Assembly (NCBI RefSeq): GCF_023744375.2
Contig: NZ_CP146284.1
Span: 2,294,001 to 2,358,000 of the forward strand
Direction: 5' to 3'
Source of the DNA: Parabacteroides sp. AD58
GTDB lineage: Bacteria; Bacteroidota; Bacteroidia; Bacteroidales; Tannerellaceae
Length of the DNA: 64,000 nt
A program made the position numbers and the translations under genes. Below the pieces are notes generated by a model. The model was given only the letters and a program-made list of their open reading frames with translations. It was not told the DNA's origin and searched no databases. This document shows positions 54,775 to 63,266 of this stretch, piece after piece. Every line of letters begins with the position of its first letter. The first letter of the stretch is position 1.

Positions 54775-57700
54775 TCACTCCAATACTTGAATGATATGTA
54801 CCGGGCCTAATAAACCGGATTCTAGCAAAGGTGTATCCTTCGTGTAATGCGGATATGTGGTAAACGTATAACGGTCACTGGGTCGTTTCTCTCCTTTCAA
54901 CAGCCATTCCGGCCATTGACCATTGACAATATCGTCATTTTTCTTCTGTTCATCTCCGATTAACCGATTGCCCCATAAATTGGTCACCTCTATTTTCAGC
55001 TCATTCTTTCCATTCTTCAAGGCGCCTGATATATCAACTTGCCACGGTGAAGTCCAGATCGTACCTAAATCCTGACCATTTAACCAGACTTTGGCTATAT
55101 TTTTTACAAGACCCAAATCCAGGAACAAGGAGCCCGACAAGGTCTCTTTGTAATCAAACTGCTTTGTATAGACAGCTGTTCCCGAATAATACTTAATTCC
55201 TGGTTCTGTATGTTTTGACCAATCCTGCAATGTTGGGAATTCCACCTGTGCCAGTCCGCCCCACTTCGGATCAAATGCGACATTCCAAGGTCCCTGTAAT
55301 GACATCAATATTCTCTTTCCTTTGATATTTGTTGAAGCAGTCGAAGCAGGCTGCCGATCTCCGGAAAAGAATACGAAATAGCTCTGATAAGGAGCGAACG
55401 CCAATTCGAGTGAAGTCTGTTTTCCGTTATCCGTTGAAACCGGAATCAGGGAAGTCTTTCCGGTTACAGGATTCCATAAATAAGGTTGCTTACCAGAAGC
55501 ACGGAAATGAGCATTTACCGACATATCCTTATCCATCCGGTTAGAGACAAAGAAATAATCCACATCATCCACCTGTTTATGAATATACCGAACCGTTCCC
55601 TGATCAGACAGAAAGTCAACCGGTACGTGCATTTCGCGCAACACCTTTGACGTCAAATCAAAATCAGGATACAAATTGTCCAAATGGTTTTGGATATCTG
55701 TTCCCCAGGCAATACGGCCTTTGCCATAAGTATGGAACATCAATCCTTCCGGCAGCTGGTTTCCACCCCAAAGCTTTACTACTACCTGCTGCAATTTCTG
55801 ATCAGAATTTGGATAATCGGTTAACCCCGGAGTCTGCACAGGAGGCAAACCAATCACAACAGCTCCATCATTCACCAGCGATTCTATCTTCTTCAGCAAA
55901 TCCAACGTCATCGTCTTAAAGGCAGGCAATACCAGCAGGCGATACTCCATACCCGAAGGGAACTTTATTTTCCCGTCTTCCACAAAAGCAGTATAGAGCA
56001 GGCTTGGCGGACAGGCATCAAAATTATATTCCCGTTTATCCACCATATAATCTCCCGTCAAAGCGGATTTCGGCGCACGGAAAACAAAAGGAGCCTCTTC
56101 AGGAGCCAGATAAAGAATATCAGCTACCGTCTGACCTTTCTGCAGCAGATACTGACAACGCGCCACATAAGTATGATATGCATCCACGTACGGCCACCAT
56201 GTCTGATTACGGTTCCAATGGACTCCATACGGTCCCATGGTCATTCCCGGACGCAAACTATCCGGCAAGGCCTGATGTTGAAACGTATGATAAGTCAGCC
56301 GGTTAATACCAGCCGCAAAAGCCCAATCGGTTTGGTTCTTCATAGAAGCCGGATGCTGACGCCAACCATCGCCCGCTGCCGTAAAAGCCTCCGAAGGAAC
56401 CACCCGCTGCCCTTTGATATTGGCCAGAGAACTGCCTTCAATGGCACTAAACGAAGTATTATAACCACCCGGACTCCAGAACTCACACATCGGGATATCA
56501 GCAGAAGCGCCCAACTCCAAATCCTGCATCGGATTCATGTCATACGGTTCTATGGAGAGCTGCATACCATGCTGATGAGCATAAGCCTTGACAAACAAAG
56601 AATGATTCTCCAGCATTAATTCTTGCATTGTCTGACGCAAATCCCACAAGAAACGCTCACTGATATTTTTATCCCCTACTACCAGTCCCGCATAAACCGG
56701 GAAATAAGGTTGCGGATCATATCCCCTACGTTTCTTAAATTCTTCTCTTAACCGCGGACTCCAGTTCTGAGCCCCCATTTCCCAGCTATCCATGTGCAGG
56801 ATCTTAAGACCTCCGGCCAACGTGGTATCTCTTTCGCCCAACAAGTCAAACAACGATCCTGTAAATGTACGCAAATGTGCCATCAGAGCCGTTGTATCCG
56901 TCTTATCACATTCAAAGCCAACACCAGGAAGAGGTGCCGGACGAGTAACAGCTCCATTATTACGTATGCCAAAACGCATAATCATCCATTCACCAGAAGG
57001 AACATCCCACGTAACAGATCCATCCTTTAATAAAGAAGTCAGGTCTTTAACCTCGTCAACAGCAATCGCATCTCCCGGTTCCAGCGGCTTCTCCTGTTCC
57101 TCCCGCGGAATAAATTGTTTCACTCCTGGAACAGAGCTGTATGGCGCCCGATAATACAGGGCCTTTTCTTCAATGTCCTTTATGGAGACCTTTCCGTTCG
57201 TTGCCGGGAAAGCCAGAACAGCCACATCTTCATAATAATCCAGCCATTTTTCCTTTAATTCCGGGGTAAATGCTCCCTCTCCGAAATAAGGAGGCTTCGG
57301 TGAAGGTTTCTCCAAAGGAATCGTCTGCTTACTGCCTCCGGTTACACGCGTAATGGAGGAAACCAGATGTCGCATTGATTCTTCGCCTTTCACCCACGGA
57401 CCTCCACTGCCAGTCCAACCCGGACCAATTCCTAAAATCATCGTAATACCCAGGCGCTCACATTCCCTAACGGCATGCTTAAAACAGTCTTTCCATTCGG
57501 CACTTAAGAAATCTACATGCCCACGAGGTATGCCAACATTGACCTCCAGGAAAACGACAGATCCGATTCCTGCCCGTTTCATGGACTCCAGATCTTTGGT
57601 CATCCCTTCTTTGGAGAGATTTCCATCCATGAAGTACCAATAAACGCCAGGCCGTGCTGATTCAGGAGGTGTAACAAACAAGCGTTTCATATCTTTCAGT

Positions 57701-57783
57701 TCCTCAGCACTTGCCCAATGATTCATACCAGACAGGAACAGACTGGTAGCAAGCAGGGTATATTTCAATAACTTCATACGCAT
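54775..57783 (-). CDS. GH106 alpha-L-rhamnosidase
   Basis: 1002 residues with a signal peptide (to about WASA, residue 26). The opening PESARPGVYWYFMDGNLS, GIGSVVFLEVNVGIPRG and ILGIGPGWTGSGGPW are characteristic of GH106, calcium-dependent inverting rhamnosidases with a (beta/alpha)8 barrel. C-terminal beta domains include a CBM-like sugar-binding module (LDLGLVKNIAKVWLNGQDLG, LKNGKNELKIEVTNLWGNR). Characterised relatives act on rhamnogalacturonan or similar pectic chains. 13 bp after the isomerase-like gene, so co-transcribed with it. Confidence 0.93.
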   Translation of the reverse strand: MRMKLLKYTLLATSLFLSGMNHWASAEELKDMKRLFVTPPESARPGVYWYFMDGNLSKEGMTKDLESMKRAGIGSVVFLEVNVGIPRGHVDFLSAEWKDCFKHAVRECERLGITMILGIGPGWTGSGGPWVKGEESMRHLVSSITRVTGGSKQTIPLEKPSPKPPYFGEGAFTPELKEKWLDYYEDVAVLAFPATNGKVSIKDIEEKALYYRAPYSSVPGVKQFIPREEQEKPLEPGDAIAVDEVKDLTSLLKDGSVTWDVPSGEWMIMRFGIRNNGAVTRPAPLPGVGFECDKTDTTALMAHLRTFTGSLFDLLGERDTTLAGGLKILHMDSWEMGAQNWSPRLREEFKKRRGYDPQPYFPVYAGLVVGDKNISERFLWDLRQTMQELMLENHSLFVKAYAHQHGMQLSIEPYDMNPMQDLELGASADIPMCEFWSPGGYNTSFSAIEGSSLANIKGQRVVPSEAFTAAGDGWRQHPASMKNQTDWAFAAGINRLTYHTFQHQALPDSLRPGMTMGPYGVHWNRNQTWWPYVDAYHTYVARCQYLLQKGQTVADILYLAPEEAPFVFRAPKSALTGDYMVDKREYNFDACPPSLLYTAFVEDGKIKFPSGMEYRLLVLPAFKTMTLDLLKKIESLVNDGAVVIGLPPVQTPGLTDYPNSDQKLQQVVVKLWGGNQLPEGLMFHTYGKGRIAWGTDIQNHLDNLYPDFDLTSKVLREMHVPVDFLSDQGTVRYIHKQVDDVDYFFVSNRMDKDMSVNAHFRASGKQPYLWNPVTGKTSLIPVSTDNGKQTSLELAFAPYQSYFVFFSGDRQPASTASTNIKGKRILMSLQGPWNVAFDPKWGGLAQVEFPTLQDWSKHTEPGIKYYSGTAVYTKQFDYKETLSGSLFLDLGLVKNIAKVWLNGQDLGTIWTSPWQVDISGALKNGKNELKIEVTNLWGNRLIGDEQKKNDDIVNGQWPEWLLKGEKRPSDRYTFTTYPHYTKDTPLLESGLLGPVHIIQVLE

Positions 57784-57796
57784 AGATTTTATTATA

Positions 57797-59221
57797 TTAT
57801 TTTACTTCCACACAAGGAATATCCAGCAGACTTGCCAGTTTTCTGATCTTTCCAGCCACATGTCCGATTCCGATCGCGTAATGGTGTGAAGGACCGGCTT
57901 TACTCCAATTATTTATAAACGAGCGAACACCACAGGCAAAACGATAACGGCTGTTGGTATTTCCGATCTGCAACACAGGACCAGGAACAGATTCTCCTTC
58001 TGCCACCAACAGGAACAGCCCGTCTTTCCCCTCACAAACCGACAATAAAGTAACATCACCATGACGAACCGTCATCTGGATAGACAATCCTTTTCCCGGC
58101 TTTCCATGATAAACAGGAAGAGGAACCAGCTTAACCCGTCCTTCTGCCATGGTGAAATGAGCCGGTCCGTCGTGTCCCAACAAAACAACATCATCCTTAA
58201 AATCCAAAGCATATAACTCAGAGAACGAGCCTCCGGCATTCAATAGAGACAGGATCTTCATGGCTTGTACATTCTTAATCTCACATTCTCCGGCAATTGG
58301 AATTCCTTTTCCTGTCAATAACGTATTACCGGCTATCACCGAAGTAACGATATTCTCATAATCATTGCCGGCATACCCTTCATAATAATAAGCCATCGAA
58401 CCTAAGTGATGCGCTTCTACCAGCTTATCCAAGGCCACAGACGTCTTGGCTGCCCGGAGTAATTCACTCTCCTCACACTCATTAACCACTTCGAAACGCT
58501 CCCGGAACTCGGCTAATTTCTGCTCTATTGCTTCCGAAGAAGCGGCATCCCGATAGGCTTTCAACTCACACATTTCCAACAATTCAACATGGGTTCCAAA
58601 GGTAGAAGACTGCAAAGTCAAATCAGAATAGACATCCAGCATACCACCATAGTAATGACCTAAAACGCCCATCCGGTTATTCTGCATTCCTTTCTTGGTC
58701 ACAGCCGCCTCTAACCATTCTTCCAATTCCGCCCAAACGTATGCCTCATCCAGATACCCAGTAATGATTTCATAACGGATACCGGAACGGTTGAATACAT
58801 TCGAGAACTCAGGAACCGAACACGCCTGACAGTTGGCCAGCCATTCACCGGTCATCAGACCTCTATCTCCCAAACTGTTCAGATACGCATAATCAATACA
58901 AGGTGTTGGCTGTATATTCAATAATAGTACAGGAACCTTCAATCGCTGCACTAATGGTAAAACTGTAGAAGAAAGAGCGTAGGTTGAAATATACACCAAT
59001 AATATATCAATAGACTGACGCCCCAGCTCATCTGCAACTGTTATTGCTTTTTCGGGTTCATCTACCATTCCGCCATCCACAATACAAACATGCTCATGAG
59101 TCAGCCGCTTTGCAATTTGCATCCGATAACCGCATAACCGATCATACAATCCTGCAAACTGAGGCCAGTACGTATTCAACCCCACTCCAACTAATCCTGC
59201 ATACACCGTTCTTTCTTCCAT
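57797..59221 (-). CDS. L-fucose/L-arabinose isomerase-like protein
   Basis: 474 residues, cytoplasmic (no signal). The fold pattern of the L-arabinose/L-fucose isomerase family is seen: N-terminal Rossmann-like part ([45 protein letters not shown]), middle domain, and the C-terminal [24 protein letters not shown] Glu near [19 protein letters not shown] text ([14 protein letters not shown]) and His residues in HHYAIG may be the metal ligands. It probably isomerises an aldose freed by the rhamnosidases, L-rhamnose being a guess. Start of the isomerase-GH106 unit, divergent from the AraC gene. Confidence 0.8.
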   Translation of the reverse strand: MEERTVYAGLVGVGLNTYWPQFAGLYDRLCGYRMQIAKRLTHEHVCIVDGGMVDEPEKAITVADELGRQSIDILLVYISTYALSSTVLPLVQRLKVPVLLLNIQPTPCIDYAYLNSLGDRGLMTGEWLANCQACSVPEFSNVFNRSGIRYEIITGYLDEAYVWAELEEWLEAAVTKKGMQNNRMGVLGHYYGGMLDVYSDLTLQSSTFGTHVELLEMCELKAYRDAASSEAIEQKLAEFRERFEVVNECEESELLRAAKTSVALDKLVEAHHLGSMAYYYEGYAGNDYENIVTSVIAGNTLLTGKGIPIAGECEIKNVQAMKILSLLNAGGSFSELYALDFKDDVVLLGHDGPAHFTMAEGRVKLVPLPVYHGKPGKGLSIQMTVRHGDVTLLSVCEGKDGLFLLVAEGESVPGPVLQIGNTNSRYRFACGVRSFINNWSKAGPSHHYAIGIGHVAGKIRKLASLLDIPCVEVK

Positions 59222-59382
59222 ATTATCTCGTTTTTATATTATCTGTAGTCTATATGCAAATATGCCTTTTTCAAGGCAACTTTATTTGTATTTATTGATC
59301 TCGAATATATCAAAAATGACATATTTTCTGATGGAATTTCTTTTTTAACCCCAAGCGCATACGATAGTCATTCCAGAAACAC

Positions 59383-59390
59383 TAACTTTG
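59383..59390 (+). promoter_or_regulatory. -7 box of the AraC gene at 59429
   Basis: TAACTTTG, 38 bp before the ATG, within the 207-bp divergent region where the regulator should bind. No clear minus-strand box is visible. Confidence 0.45.
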
Positions 59391-59428
59391 AGAAATCAAG
59401 TAAAAGAATTATTTCATCTGAACAGCAA

Positions 59429-60361
59429 ATGGGAACAACTCATAACCATATTCAATATTTAGGTAGTAGTCCCTTAGATGAAAAATGGGGATTGACAGTA
59501 ACCACCGTAGGCTATCAACGCATTCCGGCCCACAGTACGTATCCATCAGCCAAACAACATCCGCAAGGCTACGTATTCAATCCTCAGAATGGCCGTACGC
59601 TTTCGGAATATCAGTTAGTATATATTTCGGAAGGCTCCGGGTTCTTTGAATCGGCTTCCTGTAAAAAGCAAAAGATAAAAGCCGGAACCATGTTATTAAT
59701 CTTCCCGGATGAATGGCACACGTATTATCCGGAAGAAAACGGATGGTACGAACATTGGGTAGGCTTCAGAGGTAATATGATTGAGAACTGGATTGCCAAC
59801 AAATTCTTCCTGAAAGAAAAACCGGTCTTCGAGATAGGAATCAGCTCTACGATCATCGGCTTATATGAAGATATGGATGCCTATGCTTCCAAAGAAGATG
59901 CCGGATACCAGCAGCTCATTTCCAGCATTGTCTTATACTTAATGGGAGAAATTTATTTCAAGGTAAAGAACTCGGCCTTTAAAGAATCGACGACAGTCCG
60001 TAAAATCAATGAAGCCAAAACCATCATGAAAAGAAATATCAGTCAGCCGATATCCGCAGAAAGCATTGCGAAGCAGCTGAATGTAAGTTACTCATGGCTG
60101 CGAAGCCGTTTTAAAGCCTATACAGGTATTTCACCCACACAGTATCATCTGAACTTACGGTATTTAAAGGCCAAGGAAATGCTCTGCACAACACAATTGA
60201 GTATTTCCGACATTGCCTTTGCGCTGAACTTTGAAACCGTATCACAATTCTCTTCGTTTTTCACCAAGAAAGAAGGAATGTCTCCCAGTACATTTAAAAA
60301 GAAATATTATGTAGACAACAATCCGGAGAAAAACCCTGCCAAAGGCCTTGACGAAGATTAA
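59429..60361 (+). CDS. AraC family regulator of the rhamnoside cluster
   Basis: 310 residues. The N-terminal cupin (AraC_binding type: LVYISEGSGFFESASCKKQKIKAGTMLLIFPDEWHTYYP) binds a sugar. C-terminal double helix-turn-helix: ISAESIAKQLNVSYSWLRSRFKAYTG and LSISDIAFALNFETVSQFSSFFTKKEGMSPSTFKKK. Divergent from the isomerase-GH106 unit, the classic place for a local activator responding to rhamnose or a related sugar. Confidence 0.92.
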   Translation: MGTTHNHIQYLGSSPLDEKWGLTVTTVGYQRIPAHSTYPSAKQHPQGYVFNPQNGRTLSEYQLVYISEGSGFFESASCKKQKIKAGTMLLIFPDEWHTYYPEENGWYEHWVGFRGNMIENWIANKFFLKEKPVFEIGISSTIIGLYEDMDAYASKEDAGYQQLISSIVLYLMGEIYFKVKNSAFKESTTVRKINEAKTIMKRNISQPISAESIAKQLNVSYSWLRSRFKAYTGISPTQYHLNLRYLKAKEMLCTTQLSISDIAFALNFETVSQFSSFFTKKEGMSPSTFKKKYYVDNNPEKNPAKGLDED

Positions 60362-60386
60362 AAATCCTCATACAGAAGACAAACTC

Positions 60387-60417
60387 TTTGTCATATTGCA
60401 CATTTCCACTATCTTTG
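60387..60417 (+). promoter_or_regulatory. Promoter of fabI
   Basis: The best Bacteroidota promoter in the window: TTTG (60387-60390), 19-bp spacer, TATCTTTG (60410-60417), 24 bp before the ATG at 60442. It overlaps the TTG that would extend the frame. Confidence 0.75.
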
Positions 60418-60441
60418 TGCCAAATTTTTAAGGTTATATAT

Positions 60442-61299
60442 ATGAGTCATGATTTATTAAAAGGCAAAAAAGGTATCATCTTTGGTGCACTGAATGATAT
60501 GTCTATTGCCTGGAAGGTCGCAGAAAAAGCTGTGGAAGAAGGAGCGACCATCACTTTAAGCAATACTCCGATTGCTGTTCGTATGGGACAAGTAGACGAA
60601 TTGGCCAAGAAATTGAATGCTCAGGTAATTCCGGCTGATGCTACCAGCGTAGAAGACTTGCAGAATGTCTTCTCCAAATCAGTTGAGATCTTAGGCGGAC
60701 CGGTTGATTTCGTTCTGCATTCCATCGGAATGAGTCCGAATGTTCGTAAAAAACGTACATATGATGATTTAGATTATAACATGCTGGAAAAGACTTTGGA
60801 TATTTCAGCTATATCTTTCCATAAAATGTTGCAGGTTGCCAAAAAGCAGGATGCCATTGCTGAGTATGGTTCAGTGGTAGCTCTGACTTATGTAGCTGCA
60901 CAACGTACTTTCTTCGGTTATAACGATATGGCTGATGCCAAGAGTTTGTTGGAATCAATTGCCCGCAGCTTCGGTTATATCTATGGCCGCGAAAAGAATG
61001 TACGTATCAATACTATTTCTCAGTCTCCGACTCCGACAACAGCCGGTAATGGTGTGAAAGGAATGGAACACCTGATGGACTTCGCCAACAAGATGAGTCC
61101 GCTGGGAAATGCCGATGCGGAAGAATGTGCCAATTACTGCGTTATGATGTTCTCTGACTTTACTCGCAAGGTAACGATGCAGAACTTATATCACGACGGA
61201 GGTTTCTCAAGTATGGGTATGAGTCTTCGTGCCATGAACCAATACAGTAAAGGTTTCGAAGAATATACCGACGAAAACGGACATATTATCTACGGATAA
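60442..61299 (+). CDS. fabI: Enoyl-[acyl-carrier-protein] reductase (NADH)
   Basis: 285 residues from ATG at 60442. SDR fold without the standard TGxxxGxG glycine motif, using the FabI version (GKKGIIFGALNDMSIAWKVA). The catalytic pair is in YVAAQRTFFGYNDMADAKSLL, with Tyr and Lys spaced for FabI, and SQSPTPTTAGNG follows. Last step of fatty-acid elongation, cytoplasmic; target of triclosan-like compounds in other bacteria. A terminator follows. Note that the next gene starts only 77 bp downstream. Confidence 0.96.
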   Translation: MSHDLLKGKKGIIFGALNDMSIAWKVAEKAVEEGATITLSNTPIAVRMGQVDELAKKLNAQVIPADATSVEDLQNVFSKSVEILGGPVDFVLHSIGMSPNVRKKRTYDDLDYNMLEKTLDISAISFHKMLQVAKKQDAIAEYGSVVALTYVAAQRTFFGYNDMADAKSLLESIARSFGYIYGREKNVRINTISQSPTPTTAGNGVKGMEHLMDFANKMSPLGNADAEECANYCVMMFSDFTRKVTMQNLYHDGGFSSMGMSLRAMNQYSKGFEEYTDENGHIIYG

Positions 61300-61309
61300 A
61301 TCCATACAG

Positions 61310-61357
61310 AAAAGTTGACCGGCTTTATCACAAAAGCTGTTGTCAACTTTTCTTTTT
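61310..61357 (+). terminator. Terminator of fabI
   Basis: Arms AAAAGTTGAC and GTCAACTTTT followed by CTTTTT; inner AGC and GCT pairing. It begins 11 bp past the stop. Confidence 0.8.
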
Positions 61358-61375
61358 AATAATAAGGGAGGGAAT

Positions 61376-61984
61376 ATGTTACTGAAAATCTATGAAGAAA
61401 ATCCCAATCCGAGGGAGATAGCTAAGGTAATCAAAACACTGCAAGACGGTGGTCTGATTATTTACCCGACAGATACGGTATATGCCATCGGATGTGATGC
61501 CTTGAATGTACGTGCTGTTGAAAGAATCTGCCAGATCAAAGGAGTTAATCCTCTAAAGAGTAACCTTTCGATTATTTGTTATGACCTGTCCAACTTGAGT
61601 GAATATGCCAAAGTAAGCAATGCGGCCTTCAAGTTGATGAAAAAAAATTTGCCCGGACCTTTTACCTTCATCCTGCCTACCAGCAACGAATTACCCAAGA
61701 TTTACAAGAACCGGAAAGAAGTCGGCATTCGTGTACCCGACAATAACATCGTCCGGACTATCGTTCAAGAATTGGGCAATCCGTTACTTACCATGTCAGT
61801 ACATGACGACGATGATGAAATTCTTGAATACTCTACCGACCCGGAACTGATTGCAGAAAAATATGAAGGACGGGTAGACCTGATTATTGACGGCGGTTAC
61901 GGTGGTTTAGAACCTTCAACCGTAGTAGATTGTACAACCGACGATTTCGAGATTGTCCGCCAGGGAAAAGGTGTATTAAAATAA
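61376..61984 (+). CDS. Sua5/YciO/YrdC family protein (probable threonylcarbamoyl-AMP synthase)
   Basis: 202 residues from ATG at 61376; the longer frame from 61340 begins in the fabI terminator. KVIKTLQDGGLIIYPTDTVYAIGCDA at the N-terminus, NPLKSNLSIICYDLSNLSEYA and KEVGIRVPDN are of the YrdC fold, which makes threonylcarbamoyl-AMP for tRNA t6A modification. Within the family this is closer to the short YciO-like branch, whose activity is less certain. GGGAGGG before the start is a possible ribosome site. Confidence 0.88.
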   Translation: MLLKIYEENPNPREIAKVIKTLQDGGLIIYPTDTVYAIGCDALNVRAVERICQIKGVNPLKSNLSIICYDLSNLSEYAKVSNAAFKLMKKNLPGPFTFILPTSNELPKIYKNRKEVGIRVPDNNIVRTIVQELGNPLLTMSVHDDDDEILEYSTDPELIAEKYEGRVDLIIDGGYGGLEPSTVVDCTTDDFEIVRQGKGVLK

Positions 61985-62042
61985 AAGTCGCCATTGGCGA
62001 TAAGAACTTTCCAAGTCAACCAAATTCGTTAAATGGCACTAT

Positions 62043-62148
62043 TTTTTATCGTTTCACCCGGGTGGAACGATCTCTTCACCCAGGTGGAACGATTGTATCA
62101 CAAGGGTGGAACGATCGTTCCACATTCGTGAAACGGTAAAAATACAAG
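62043..62148. repeat. GC-rich 4 x 22-bp palindromic repeat element, copy 2
   Basis: Units at 62051-62072, 62073-62094, 62095-62116 and 62117-62138, flanked by TTTTTATC and AAAAATACAAG exactly as at 1491-1596. Intergenic, between the YrdC gene and the EEP lipoprotein gene. The linkers read GGAACGATC in the first three units, so this copy is more regular than copy 1. Confidence 0.9.
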
Positions 62149-62268
62149 CAGAAATACCTATAATTTTAGCGATTAAGAATAAACTCATCAAGGATTTCCT
62201 TCGATATTGTTCACTTATCACAATTATTCTCTACCTTTACTCTAAAATTACTAACAAAGAAATAAATC

Positions 62269-63156
62269 ATGAAGAAATTCGTAAGTGCTGCCTTGTGTGC
62301 CATCATGCTGATGGCCTGTAGCGGAAAAAAGACACAGCAACCGGCCGAAACGGCTCAACCGGCCTCATCATTGCAAATCGAATGGGCTACATTCAACATA
62401 CGATTAGATAATCCGGGCGACAGCCTCAACAACTGGCAGTATCGGAAAGATACTGTTTGCAAATATATCCTCGCCAAGAAGTTGGATATCATCGGTATGC
62501 AGGAAGTTCTGCACAATCAGTTGGAAGATCTGAAAGCAGGTTTACCGAATTACGCCGCTATCGGTGTTGGACGTGAAGACGGGAAAGAAAAAGGAGAGTA
62601 TTCGCCTTTGTTTTATCGGTCAGATAAATATGAAGTACTTGAAAGTAATACATTCTGGTTGTCGCAATATCCGGATAGTGCCGGCTTCATCGGTTGGGAC
62701 GGCGCCTGCACCCGCATTGCCACTTGGGCCAAGTTTAAGGATAAGGCGACAGGTAAGATTTTCATGGGTGTGAATACCCATTTTGATCATGTCGGAGTTG
62801 AAGCCCGCCGCGAAAGCGCCCTGCTGATCATCAAAAAGATCAAGGAGATTGTAGGAGACCAACCAGCTGTTGTGACAGGCGACTTCAATGTAAACGACCA
62901 GTCGGAAGCCTATCAGACAATTACAACCAACGAATTTGTCCTGAAAGACGCTTATAAGATGACAGATCAGAAAACAGGACCGAACTATACGTTCCATGAC
63001 TTCGGCCGCTATCCAATGGACAAGCGAGAAAAGATCGACTTTATTTTTGTTACTCCCCAAATCAAGGTATTAAATACAGAAATATGTCAGAATCCGGAGA
63101 CAAAAACAGGTTACTTGAGTGATCATAACCCACACATGGCTCTCTTGGAATTCTAA
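62269..63156 (+). CDS. Endonuclease/exonuclease/phosphatase-fold lipoprotein
   Basis: 295 residues. Lipobox LMAC (Cys17), then the EEP fold: ATFNIRLDN, DIIGMQEVLHNQLEDL, GVNTHFDHVG, VVTGDFNVND and the terminal SDHNPHMALLEF. The metal-binding Asn/Glu and the Asp-His pairs are intact. Secreted EEP proteins in Bacteroidota are often labelled nuclease, but many probably cleave phosphodiesters or phosphate esters of sugars or lipids; the target is not known. Monocistronic with a shared terminator after it. Confidence 0.88.
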   Translation: MKKFVSAALCAIMLMACSGKKTQQPAETAQPASSLQIEWATFNIRLDNPGDSLNNWQYRKDTVCKYILAKKLDIIGMQEVLHNQLEDLKAGLPNYAAIGVGREDGKEKGEYSPLFYRSDKYEVLESNTFWLSQYPDSAGFIGWDGACTRIATWAKFKDKATGKIFMGVNTHFDHVGVEARRESALLIIKKIKEIVGDQPAVVTGDFNVNDQSEAYQTITTNEFVLKDAYKMTDQKTGPNYTFHDFGRYPMDKREKIDFIFVTPQIKVLNTEICQNPETKTGYLSDHNPHMALLEF

Positions 63157-63178
63157 GTCAATTCTTTCCTACATAAAA

Positions 63179-63230
63179 ATGCACCCGTAAATCCGTTTCC
63201 TTTATCCGAAAGACAGATTTACGGGTGCAT
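63179..63230. terminator. Bidirectional terminator between the EEP and cstA-like genes
   Basis: Perfect 15-bp arms ATGCACCCGTAAATC and GATTTACGGGTGCAT, with T-tracts on both sides. Confidence 0.9.
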
Positions 63231-63266
63231 CTTTTATCGTTCAATTCTCCAAACGATGAAAGAGAA

